Shown here in pieces: positions 1 through 12,800 of a DNA stretch of 64,000 nucleotides. Made by a program: the position numbers and the translations under genes. The DNA lies in contig OY365808.1 of the NCBI GenBank assembly GCA_959347315.1, forward strand, positions 58,587,535 through 58,651,534. Direction: 5' to 3'. Source of the DNA: Bimastos eiseni (Eukaryota; Annelida; Clitellata; Crassiclitellata; Lumbricidae). A model generated the notes under the pieces. That model saw only the letters and a program-made list of their open reading frames with translations. It searched no databases and was not told the origin of the DNA. Positions within the stretch are counted from its first letter, which is position 1. Every line of letters starts with the position of its first letter.

Positions 1-785
1 GTGAATACGGCAGCCGTCGTCTTCCTCCTCTCCAGGGCCAAAATCCTGTCTCAACCCGGGCGAACGCCGGGTACTCCAGCTAGTATAATATAATAAATAA
101 TCGATGAGTCTTTAGTTATCTTTATAGGTTTACATGTGAATGTCAATCACAGCGACCGTATGACCTCTAACCTCGGCTCATTCTATACAGAGAATAATTG
201 TGAATGTATACATAGGCTACGCTTATTTTATATCCTTTCCTGCTTGTCTTTTCAAATGTTTGCAATCGAACTATATATAGTACATGTTGGCATAATACCA
301 GTGGGAAAAAAGTAGCACATGAATGCCACTTCCCTACTTTCCTAGAAAATTAGAAGTTTCGTCTGCTTCAGTAAACTAAAAAATTATTTGTGATCAACAA
401 AAGGTTGCCAGTAGATGTAAAAAATGTTTCCGATGCTTTGCCTGTTGAAGCTAAGGCTTAAAACTGTAGATGGAAACATTCCAAGGCTAAGTTTATTTTC
501 AGGCCATCCCATTTGGGTGAAGAGGTAAACCTCTCAAGTATAATAGTTGTTCAGACCATGTGTCAATCTGCCCAACAATCCCCAACAGAACAGAATGTCT
601 CAAACGCGATATGTGAACAATGCCACTTGAAACTGTAGAAACGAAAGAACGCCATAAAGTCTGAAGCGAACAGTGTATCAATAAATTACCGACAACAGAG
701 TGAGATAGTCTATACCAGTTGGGAAGAAATTTGGCACTCCTTGGCCTACCCTGCAAGGGTATTAACCAACCGATACAAAAGGATC
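1..785. other. Intergenic, no gene seen
   Basis: AT-rich sequence with no recognisable coding exon or repeat family. The open frame over 499-978 on the minus strand has no family resemblance and overlaps the 3' end of the ATP-grasp-like gene, so I treat it as chance. Confidence 0.5.
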
Positions 786-1857
786 TCATTTTGAAACGAT
801 GTCGGCGATCATTCCTGCCAATCGCTGACCCCTCTGTCGAGCCTCGGACGATGCATCGGCAACAATACCGAGACAGTAGCAGTTGATTTCGGACAGAACC
901 AATCTTCTCCCGGGAGATCCTACGCCTGCAATGTGTCCTGGTTTTAGTCCGTCTTCTTCGATGCAGTCCACCGACCACCAGTAGGGCAGCTCCCTCAACC
1001 CGAGTACGGCCCTGATGTCTTGCGCACAGACGGCGATGGACTCCGCCAGGCCCTTGTTCTCCTCGACTCTCAGGGCGGTGTAGACGGCCCCTGATCGCAG
1101 GGTGGCCGTAAAGGCTGACTCGTCGGTGGGGCGCTTGTGGATGATCTCCAGGACCCTATCACGCGACATGAGGAAACGGAGCTCTCCGTCTTTGATGTGA
1201 GGAAGAAACGGCATGCTGATGGCGTCCTCGTGCGAGCACAGTTTCACGAACCTAGGAAGCACTTCGCGTCTCGATACATTCTCCGTCGTTTGCGTGTAGG
1301 CGTCCGTGACGATAAGCTCTTCCCTGCTGTTCAACGCATTTTCCAGCTTCCAGACGCCTAGCCCTGTCGATCCCCGCATCATTTTCAGGACGCGAGGGGC
1401 TTCGGCGGTGGATATGATCTCGTCTACTTTCCCGACGTTCTTTTCCAAATTCTTGTACTCGTGCAGTCTGATGCCGTTCATTCCCAGAGCGTTGTTCTGC
1501 CACTATGTGTCGACATAGGATCAGTTTGCTACCAAGGACATTCGTGTGTTCCACGTCCGGACCGAGAAGACATCCAGCCTCTTTCAATCCAGTCAGAAGT
1601 TTAACGTACTGAACCGTAGAGATCTCTTGGTAGTTCATCAGATTTACCCGACCCAGAAAGGCTGTATTAGGATTGCCGTTTGTCAGGGTATCTGGGGTGT
1701 CTTGACTTGTTATGAAGGGCGGAGCGAATTGCACACCCCTTGCCTCGAAGGCCTCTACGAGCCACGGCGTATCGCGTCTGTAATTGCCTCCTAGAGTGTC
1801 TGAATGCTTGTCGCTGGCCGACTCCACCTCAAGCACCAGAACGCGAGAAAACTTCAT
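786..1857 (-). pseudogene. Intronless ATP-grasp-like protein (Cj0069/DUF6815-like), one frameshift
   Basis: Two overlapping minus-strand frames make one gene. The N-terminal part starts at ATG 1857 (MKFSRVLVLEVES). The C-terminal part runs on in another frame to the stop at 786. Near 1500 the first frame loses similarity after KLILCRH, and the second picks up at WQNNALGMNG just past a TAG, so a single extra base explains the break. The C-terminal part has ATP-grasp-like blocks: RVLKMMRGSTGLGVWKLE (nucleotide-binding strand and Gly-rich loop), PFLPHIKDGELRFLM, and SEINCYCLG near the end. From memory this resembles bacterial Cj0069-family proteins; no search was possible. There are no introns, and G+C looks higher than in the flanks. 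It may be a real frameshift, an assembly error or a decaying copy. The substrate is unknown. Confidence 0.6.
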
Positions 1858-3210
1858 GTTTTTTAGTTTATTTATTCACAATAAAGCGAGATTTCGTGTT
1901 AAATAACTGTTTGCACAAAAATAACAAACTTTTATACGGAACAGGAGCGTCCAATTCGTATGCACTGATCTTAATATACATGTGACGTCACATCAACGTA
2001 TTTTCGCTAGAACACCAGATTCTGTGTAATATAATTATTTGACATAGGCGAGAGAGGAAAGAAAACGTGAAAAAATAAATAAATAACATCGTCTTAATCC
2101 GCATTTGCGAAGCAAGTTAAAGTTCAAGAGAAAGTAAAACAGCTTTTGTAACTTTTCAGTGCCCCAGTGAGTAGGCCTAGCCCAAACCAGACTTTTGCGC
2201 TAATCAATTTCAATTAGCCTTAATTGTTCGTTACAATTCAAAGCATAGGCCTAATTATTTCTTTAATTCCATGACTCAGTTGACGAAAGAGGAAACTTTG
2301 ACAAAATAATGAAGAGTGAAACTACTGTGAAAGGTAAATTGAAGACTGCCTAGGCCTACATGTGCTCACGGTGAAAGATTTTGACATCCAGTTATCAAGG
2401 AAACACAATTTTAATGGAGAGTGTCTGACGCTTTTACTATAATTGTAGGGCCTATGTTTTTTACCCTCTTTTATTTAACTGGGTTTGCGTAAAGTTTGTC
2501 ACAGTCGGACATCTTTCAACTCTTTTTCAGGTACGTTCCCGCCGACCTACACATCTGAAATTTTGCACACATAGCAGGCTTGCATGACAATGCAGTGTAT
2601 CAACTTTTGACGGACATAAGCCAAAAATTGAGAAAAATGCTAACAAAATTAAATGTCGTTTTAGCGCTATAGGCCCTACCACTCGAAGGAGTCCTCCTTT
2701 ATGCTTGACTTAATTCACATCATCAATGATATAGAGGTACATTTAAATCAGAAATCTCTTAAGGAAATGGAACGATTGCGCCGATTACCAGATTACCAGG
2801 TAGGAGGAAATAAAAGAGGGTTTTAAAAGCCATGTTTTTTACTTTTACTTGTATTATACTATAAAGAGTAGGTCTAACGGAGATACCCGACAGAACGATT
2901 TGTTGAAGATATGCTTATTATTAATTAGGACTGCGGCCTGCCTTAAATAGACCTATGAAAAGGGCCTAATTGATTTAATCAGAAAGGCAAATACGGAACA
3001 CGAAGACCTATAATAATGTGAATGATATCAGCTCTAACTTTACGCCTACATGCATGACTTGGCATGAGAGAGATTTAGGCTATTAATTATATTATTGCGG
3101 TTCAGCTGGAGACAACGTCTGCGCGAGAACCACTTTTCTCGTCGTCGTCGTCCTCCTCCTCCTCCGTCTTCCTCGTCCGTCGTCATCTTCATCTGCCATC
3201 TTCATCAGTG
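1858..3210. other. Intergenic AT-rich sequence
   Basis: No exon recognised. It holds several AGGCCTA-type motifs and a (TCGTCG/TCCTCC)-rich stretch at about 3139-3190 directly before a SINE. The core promoter of the MBOAT gene that starts at 3890 is not recognisable. Confidence 0.4.
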
Positions 3211-3455
3211 TGGCATGGTAGCTGATTGGTTAGACCTGTTAACCCGTCACGCTCAATGCGCGCGCTCAGTGTGTGGGTTCGACTCTAGTCCGCTCGAGGC
3301 GTCATATGTGTATAAGGACCTTGAGCAGGTCCTTCGCACACAGTTGCTTTGCATTCCAACAGCAGTTGCGCCCGCCGTCGAGGCGCGCGTGCACTTCTGA
3401 ACTATACTGTGAGAATGGCGATATCAAGTAACAGTTGTATTGCATAGTTGTATTG
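3211..3455 (+). repeat. tRNA-derived SINE, family 1, copy A
   Basis: The tRNA-like head has a box A region (TAGCTGATTGGTTAGA) and a box B (GGTTCGACTC). A shared body follows (CTTGAGCAGGTCCTTCGC, CGTCGAGGCG, GCACTTCTGA), then a TTGTATTG-type tail. Copies with the same order of blocks lie at 22247, 50562 (reverse) and 61908. The tRNA part is too diverged to be a functional tRNA gene. Confidence 0.8.
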
Positions 3456-3889
3456 TATCATCATTCTTCTTCTCTATACCTATACATGTAGTCATCCTCT
3501 CTTCTTCCGTATGGTTGTCTAAGTTTCCTTGTTCGTGATTCATGTCAAATGTTGGTGTTTTTTAGACTGGTTACGTCGATTTGACTGTTGGATAGTTTCT
3601 TTAAATGTTCATTATAGGCGTAAGTTAATTCGCTTAAAATAAGCATTACCAAGATTGAATAAAGGCTGCTATTCACAACACAGCACACATGGTGGCGCTG
3701 TTCAGCATGTTATTCGATCAGTATGAAATCTACTTCTTGTATCTGTAGTCTGTGATTACAGTTATAAACAAGTACAGCGTATTTATTAACGTAGTGACAA
3801 AGACCTGATGGTTTGGGGAATCATTTAAACGCAATGTAACAGCAACAACTTTTGATCAGAAAAAAACCAAAGCGAAGACTTATACGAAG

Positions 3890-6800
3890 ATGTCTGCTGC
3901 GTACGATGCAAATGAATTCTACGCTGGTTCTGATCTCTTAAGACCGATTAGCGAAGCGACTGGTCTTTCAATAGACAAGGTATTAGCTACTCACTCATAG
4001 GGCAGCAGCACATTCTAACATTCAGCTGTGTATTTATTTACTTAGCAGGTGCAGATTTAATGATGTTACAGCTGCGAAGCTGCGTACATTTCACGTTCCA
4101 ACAGTTTAACTGTCGAGTAAGTGTAATGTGATTGTTTATGTGATAGGGACGAGCTGATCTGATCACGTCAGTTGAATGAACTGCTATGTGTTGATTGTGT
4201 TTCAGGCGAACTTTTTGTTGTGTCAGTTGGTGTCGTTGTTGCTTGGCTTTCCATATCGATCCGTTCTGGGTCCTCACAGGGTCTCACCAACCATACGTCG
4301 TGTTGTACAGGTGACAATTGGAGTGCCACTCCTCGTCTTCTGCTTTGGAAGGTCAGTCGGCTGCCACACTCAACCTTGCTGAGCACTTGTTGCCCTCTTT
4401 TTCTTATCTTGCATCTGTCGATTTGGCCTTTATAGTGTTACAACAAGTAGTTAATCAGTTGCATTTGATAAAATAACTCAAAAGTCACTACTTAGTAGAC
4501 TCACACACCCACCCACACACATACACACACAAACACACACACACACTCACACATACTCAAAGACACCCAACCGTAATGTAATTGGTTCTTGTACTAGTGT
4601 GTGATTTCCCATGTAACTCCCTGTGTGTAAGTGGTACACTATAGATGTAATCCTAATTTTGTAATTGGTATCTTCTAATTAGTAACATCATAACTATTAT
4701 CTTGTAATCATATGATCTTCTAATCGTAATCTTGTAATTGTAATCGTTAAGTAATATTTTTCTGCATTGTTCAGAGAAAGCTACATGCAAGGAATCAGTT
4801 AATTCATTTGTTTTCCTTTGTAGTGAAAGCAGAATTGATTTCCCTTCTTTTGCTGATTGTGTTGGTCGTTGTCGTTGTAGGCAGGTGAAACACATATTGG
4901 CTCAGACGGTTCTCTGTCTGGTCATCATGCGACTAATGAAGCCAGGCATCATGGAAAAGGTGGTCTTTGTGGTTGCCATGGGTTACCTCTGTGTCACCCA
5001 CATCTACCGGATGGTCTACGACTACGGTGGATACACCCTCGATATTACAGGGTGAACTTCGAAAGGAGTGAAGTCATGCTACTTCTCATATTGTTATAAA
5101 CATTAATTCATAAATAGATGAATTTGAAGCATCACCCTTTCCCTTAATCTGCCGGCCTAAGGACTGGCACTAGCATAGTACACACAGTGACTGAGTTAGC
5201 TATGCATGAATACCTTCATACATGTATAAATACTGGTTTTATACATAGATATATGTGTTACACAAGTACTTACATATATACATATATACCGGTATGCAAA
5301 TCACACTTACAGAAGTACATGTATACATTTATGTATCTATATATACGCAGATGTTACGTGCTTTGTTACATTGTATATTATGTTGTGTGTTACCTGATCT
5401 ATGTTTTTCCCAGACCAATGATGATAAGTACCCAACGTCTGACTAGTCTCGCTTACAACATTGCTGATGGCAGCATGAAAGACGACTCTAAACTCTCAGA
5501 CAACATGAAGCGACTCCCTGTGAGGTACATTCATTCAAAGGATCCTAATGTCGTTGTTGGTCCTATGCTTCAGGATTTATATGGTGCCGCATTTGAGAAG
5601 AGGTTTTTCATCTGGTTAAATAAATTGTCTGTTTGTTTCTTCATCTGACTTATGATGTCTTGTGAACAGAATGCTCTAGCTATACTTAAGCAAAACATTA
5701 TCTTGAGGATTTGATAGGTCAACACAACTATTTAGAATGAGCAATTTACTTTAAATTCTGATTTATGAACATTTTAAGGTTTTTTTATTTTTCAAACCCA
5801 TTAATAGAGCTTGTAATTTTGGGAAATCTTACAACCAATCAGAAATTACCATTATTTTCGGTAATAACAAATAATGGGGAATGAAATATTATGTAAAGCT
5901 GCATTCAGCTGATTTGGAAGGGGTGTCACGTAATTTGTACAAGACGTTCAATTCAAAGTCGAAATGGCAGTCACTGAGAAAGAGTGATTGTATTGAACAA
6001 AGTTCGACCGTACGTTAGGGCAGAAGATAGCGTACGCGTACGGTACATAATTTACTAAACATAATAGCGTACGCGTATGGTACGTTTGTATTCCGTACGT
6101 ATGAGCAGCCTTTAATAATAGTTGCTTCTCGTGACGTCACATTTTTTTCTCGTAATTTTCTCGTCGTTTTTTTTCTCGTCTTTATTACGTCACTTTAGAG
6201 TTTTTCTTTGTAGTTCCGTTTCAGTGAAGAGGTAAATTATTATTTTGGTTTTATTTAGTATAATTTGATTATTTTATCAACAGAAATAAAACAGGCTGAC
6301 GGATTCATAGTTTTTTTGCATGGGTTAGTATGGCCGCGTGGCAATAACGCACATGGCGAGTGCAGGCTGCGCCTTGTAGAGGAATAATACACGATGTGAC
6401 CGCAGTCAATGTGTTAAGGCACTTGAAAATTAGCGGAGTTGCGGCAATTTATGTTTCGTGTCTGCAGTGTTGAAGTTTGGTGTCGTTGTTTTAACTTCCA
6501 CGGATGCATCATGCAATCTTATCATGTATAATAATAATAGTATATCATTTTAAGTGGTAATCATAATTTAATGTAATTTTTGTAATTTATAAATATTTTT
6601 TATTTGATTTGTGTTATAACTAATAACTTAATAAGCATCTAAGAGAATTTTATTCTATTGATTTTCTCTATTTAATATTGTTTACATTACAGAAAAAAAG
6701 CCCCATATGAAAGGAAAAGAGTGGGATCACGTCATTGTTCTTTCAGAGACCGCCAATAACTTTCAAGTGAAATGCATATACTGTTCAAAAGTATTTTGGG

Positions 6801-9800
6801 GTGGTGGTAATCGTATCCGAGCACACATGGGTATTGAAACTGCAACAGGCGTAGCCAAATGTGACAAGGTGCCAGTTGAAATTCTGGAATGCTTCAAAGC
6901 AGCAGATGCTGTTAAACAATCTGAAAAACAAGAAAACGCAAGAAAACGAGATCTAGATAAAGTGGTTACATCCACATCGTTGTCCTCATCGTCCGCAAAG
7001 CAACCGAAACTAACCAATATGTTTAAAAATATTGAGAACGCTGAAGTGGATGAATCTATTGCAAGAATGATATATAGCACAGGTATTAGTTTCAATGTTG
7101 TCAACAACAAACATTTTAGGGAGATGTGCTCACAAATCGGAAAATATGGACCAGCATACAAGCCACCATCTGATCATCCTATACGAACAACACTGCTTGA
7201 CAAAGAATATGCTAAAGTACAAAATCGAGTCCAAACGTCTATTTTTACTGATTTAAATCTCAAGATGGGTACTATTGTAAGTGATGGTTGGTCTGATGCA
7301 CAACAGAAGCCATTATTGAACATTTTGTTGGTGACCTCATCTGGGTCAACATTTATAGAAAGTGTTGATACGACTAGTAACACAAAGGATTCTGGTTACA
7401 TTGTCAAAGTAATTATGTCATCAATAGAAAAAATTGGACCCGAGTTGATTCTTCAAGTTATCACAGACAGTGCAGCTAACTGTAAAGCAGCATGGCAGAT
7501 AATTGCAAAAAAGTTTCCAAAAATTGTTTGTGGTCCATGTTCTGCCCACTGCCTTGATCTTTTACTCGAAGACTGGGGTAAATTAATTTGGATTTCTTCA
7601 ATTTTGAAAGACGTGATTGCTGTTGTAAAGTTTATAAAAGGACATGATGGCTCACGAGCTATGTTGAAGAAACATTCTCCTAATAAGTTTTTGCTCCATC
7701 CAGCTGAGACACGCTTTGGCACTTGTGTTATCATGACTCAACGTTTAGTGGAACTTAAAGATGCTTTGCAGGAAATGATTGTGAGCAGAGAATACAAGGC
7801 GTGGTTAAGCAAAAAGAGCTACAAAATAGCGGGTGAAGAAGTATCTCTTTCATTTCTCTCTGAACCATTTTGGAAAAAGTGTCAGTTATACTTGGATATA
7901 AACAAACCAGTTTTTGAACTGCTACCACTTGTTGATGGTGATGCCCCTGTTACAGGAAGATTTATTTCAAAATGTTTACAATCCAAGAATCTATTAACAA
8001 CTTTCCAAATATATCACAAGCTCAGCGTAAAGAGTTGTACGATTCATTTGCTAGAAGATGGGCCATGATGCACACAACGCTTCATGCCGCTGGATTCCTT
8101 TTAGATCCGGAGTATGTGAACATGGCTCAGCATGCAAATGAGGAAGTCATGACTGGATTCTATCAACTAGTAGAACTATTGCATCCTGAAGTGGAGGAGC
8201 AAGTCATTATAACAAACCAACTAAATAACTTTAGATCAAGTCAGGGAATATTTGCACGCCCAGTAGCAAAAGCTGCAGCAAGTACTATGCCAGAACATCA
8301 ATGGTGGCACAGTTTTGGATCGGGTGTACCGGAGCTCCAGAGATTTGCTATACGCGTATTAAAACAAACCGCAACTTCGAGTGTTGCTGAAAGGAGCTGG
8401 AGCTTATTTGGTTTCTTCCAGAATAAAAGGAGGGCTCGACTGAATCCGAAGACCATTGAGAAGATGGTCTATATCCATGCCAACACACGTTTAATGGACA
8501 AAGTGGAAGAAGTGGATTATGTTGAAGAGAACGTGAAATGGAGTGAACCGAATGATGATATCAGTGATACGTCAGAAGACTCAGTACAAGAAGAGTCAGA
8601 TTACTCAGATTCTCCAGATGATTAGAATTTAGATACAGTTTTGCAACTTCATACATTCATTCTTTATAATACTGTTGATATTATAGTGATAAAGATGAAT
8701 AAATAATTTTTGATAAAATTCAAAACTCACTGCTGGAATTTAATCAATTTATGACTGTAGTTTATTGTTAGAAAATTGGACTAAAAATACACAATTGTTC
8801 ACAGAATTGTTTTAAAACGTTTTTCATTCTTTAATTTTTAGTTTTTGTATTCTTTGTTAATTCTATAATAAGAAAAATATTTCGACTAACACGTAATGCA
8901 GAAAAATTAGCGTATGCTATTTATTAATTTAGCCAAAAAATAGCGTACGCGTACGGTACGCATTTCAGCAGAAAAAATAGCGTACGTTCCGTACGTACGG
9001 TCGAACAATGGTATTGAAGATAAAGAGTAATTAAATTGAAATACATCGATGGTTGAAGCGTGATCAATATTCATTATGCTCGCTGTATATTCGGACATTA
9101 TAATCAAATGTGATGAGGTGTGCAGCCTCTGTGGAAGTGATCATTAAATTTAAATATGCAGGCAAAGCAAATATTTATTTTAAAAATTTTGTTAGAAAGA
9201 TGTTTTTGATGTTTTATATTTATTTGATGAGTGTTGAGAGTTGTTTGATTTACTTTTCCAGGCGTTTTCCAAGCCTCCTGGAATTCTCCAGCTACATATT
9301 CAGTTTCCATGGCATCATGGCTGGACCATTCTGCTTTTACAAGGACTACGATGCATTCATAAATGGCACCAGTTACATCCCCCCTACAGATGATCACCAT
9401 CGACAACCGGTTAGCAGATCTACGCTTCAAAGTGAACAAGATTTGCTGGCTGGTTACTGGTCTTTAACACAGCTCTCTCATGACAAAGATGCCTTCCTCC
9501 TTGCTCAAGACTTGGGATTGGCACTACCAGCATGTGAATAGTGGAAAAGTTATAATGAAATGTTAATTACTGCAATGTATATATGACGACAGCTGCTTTA
9601 TTTTGTTATTATTGTTATTATCAATATTATACGATTAATGCTATTATTAATGTTATAAGATTCATGTTATTTTTCTGCTAAGTTTGTGTGATTCTTCTGA
9701 TTTCAAAGCAGTTCTGGACAAATATAAGATGTCTGGGTTGACCTCAACCAGTTTTAGGAAAAGGAAGGAGAAAGTGATGCAGAGGATGACGTCATTAAGT

Positions 9801-12800
9801 GCTGGATCGCAACTTGTCTCATCTAATGACGTTTCTTGTTGTTGTGTTGGTTTCCTTTGTGCATTAGCAACATTGAATATTTTTTGTGATTTAGTTAGTA
9901 AATATAATTATTTTTATAATAATGGATCTTTAATTGATGGTTTGTAATCGTAGGATTCGGTTGAAAAGAATTTCGTCGTTGTCAGAAAACTCATTGAACC
10001 ACCGAATCCAGCGGTAAGTTCATCAAATCCATTGGAAGAAAGTCTTTACTCATTATTATTCCAACATTACCTCGATTTTGTTTATGAACGATGAACTTTT
10101 GCTGTATATGAACTTTAACATACTTCCACTTATACTATACAAGACAATAGAATGCAATACTAAACAATGCAATACAACTGTCTTTAAATTGATGGTTCTC
10201 TGCTCAAAGTTTCATAGAGGCTTGATTGTACAATTTGGAATTTATTTCACCTTTCTAACTCATCTTCTCTTTTTGAGAACACCATCCCTCATTAGAAGAT
10301 CGGTGGCAAGAGAGAGAAGGCTGACCTCATATGCCAAGGCTAAGAAATTGAAGTCGCAAATAGAAGCCCTTGGCTACTGCCTGTCATGTTATCTTAAGGA
10401 ACAGAATTCTGCTAAAATTAATTGGCTCTGTGTTGTTGTGTTTTATCAGTCGGCTCTTGTGTCAAAGTCTGTCTCAGCCGTCGTCTGTGGTCTCATCGCT
10501 GCTTTCATCATCCCAAACTTCTTATGTACTTCGATAATCGGTAGAGTTTATTTCTTACTTTACTAGACTAATTCTGATCACACTGTTGCTTGATTTTTAT
10601 CAGTTTTAAGGATATGTTTTTGTGATATATTACGTGGAAACGCTCATTCTCATTTAATTCATGATAAAGATGAATTTTTTACTGACAATTTTGTAATTGT
10701 AATTACGATTCTGATTATAAATTTATGTAACATTTTTTAGCATTTTTTATTACAGCTTTGCTTTGAGTTTCTATGGGTAACATAAACGTATTATTGTTAT
10801 TTTTATTATAGTTCTAGTTTCCATTCCAATTTCCTTTTCTGCTTCAGAATTCCAGTTTCACTTTCTGTTTCAGACTTTCAGTTTCACTTTCTGTTTCAGA
10901 ATTTCAGTTTCACTTTCTGTTTCAGAGCCTGATTTTGAGTCGCATTCATTTCTATACAAGATGTTCTTCATCATTGTGGCCACATCTCTTCATCGACAGA
11001 AGTACTATTTCGCGTGGAAACTATGTGGGTAAAAGTTGTCTCTGTGTTCGATCATCATTATCCCAATGTGGTGTCATTTATTCTCTTGGTTAGGAAAGAC
11101 TAAACAGTTGAAAGATGTTAGAGGATTATAACGTACGGTTGGCTAGTTATGGTGAGGTAATGTTAGGATATAATATGTAATTGAGAGGACATTAAAGAAA
11201 CAGCTCAGTTGATTAATGTTAATGTAGGTGGGATTGACTGTAACAGTTATGATGAGGTTATGATGACCGGCGATGTGTGTTATTGTTAAACAGCGGAACT
11301 GGTTAACATCAACGCTGGCCTCGGATTTAACGGATATGACGAACAGCAACGGCCGCTTTGGAATCTCATAGACAACACAGATATCTATAAAGTGGAGGTA
11401 ACTCATTCCAGATATGCAACGACAATTACTTCCTCTTAATAAATGTTCCTTTCTTTGGAGCTAATTAATTAATTAGCTGTAATTATAGAAATAATGAGGA
11501 CAGAAATAATTATGTTAATGATGACTATAGTATGATAGTAACCTGCTATGGGACTATGCTACTAAGTTTCTGTAAGTTAGTTATGGTAAAGTAAGATACT
11601 TACCAGTAGTTAAGGTAAGGTAAGTTAGTTAGGGTAAGGTAAAGAAAGCCGTCAAGGTAACATGGGGAAACATCTGCTCTGTCATTTTGAAGTCTTCAGC
11701 CATTGGTAAACACATGATTGATATTAGTAAAGACAATGCAATCATTTGCTTCACTTTACTCAATTGTTGTCGAGGCTCTTTTGTCTGTGTCAAGCATCAG
11801 TCGCACATTAATAACAATGCGTGTAATCATGATAATAGAACCAAAAGTAAAAGTAATGATTATTTTTAATTAATTTGTCTTAATTTAATTAAGAGTGGAT
11901 TGTTGTCTGTATCTGCTGAGTCGTTGTTGTTGTTGTTGTTCAGACGGCTTCAAGTCTGAAGGTGTTGCTCGACAACTGGAACCGGATGACAACGCACTGG
12001 TTGCGCTACGTTGTCTACGAGCGTTGCCACAGCACGCTGGCCGTCTTCCTGTTCAGCGCCTTCTGGCATGGCTTCTACATCGGATACTACGTCACGTTTA
12101 TCACAGGCGGAGTCTTCATCCACGTAGCACGACTGGTCAGATACAGCAGCAGCAGCAACTAAACTCCCACCCCACACTCATCCACTTCCATCTTATTTAC
12201 ATCTGGAATATCTTATCTAACAGTCTATATGTAACGTATATATGTATATATTTGAATATTTTCATATATAATCATTAGAGATGAACCGAATTTGAATATC
12301 TTGCCGAGTCCGAATACCGAGTATTGCGAGTTCAATTTTTCCAAGTCCAACTCAGAGTTTCGAATATTTAAAAAGTCTCATTCTCTTGATTTTTAGTTTG
12401 CACAACTGTTTTGAATTTTTTGTTTTGCTTTAGTTTACATCAGAAAGTTGTAGGTAGTGAGCTCACTAATAATAGCAGTATTTTGATTTTTAGTTAGATC
12501 GATTGTTGTTTTGTAAATAAAAATAACAGTAATTGTGTCTTTAGTTAGGTCGATTAATAAATCTGATTTTCGTCTCAAAACAGAAAATCGGGAAGAATAA
12601 TACTCGGACCCATTGTTTGTCCAAGTCCCAGTTTATGCCGAGTACTACGAAACTTGGACCGAGCCGAGTTTCGCTTCATCCCTAATAATCATATATATAT
12701 ATATATATATATGTATGTATATTGTTTACTGTATATTATATATAATATGTAAACCCATGTGTGTATGTTTCGATGTATGTGTGTGTCTGTGGCTATGTGT

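Noticed and set aside
3211..3300. A tRNA gene with boxes A and B
   Set aside because: Followed by a shared non-tRNA body and tail found in three other places; cloverleaf not convincing. It is a SINE head.
5187..5648. 153-codon open frame on the plus strand
   Set aside because: Only 5414-5524 is real, as MBOAT exon 4; the rest is intronic AT-rich repeat.
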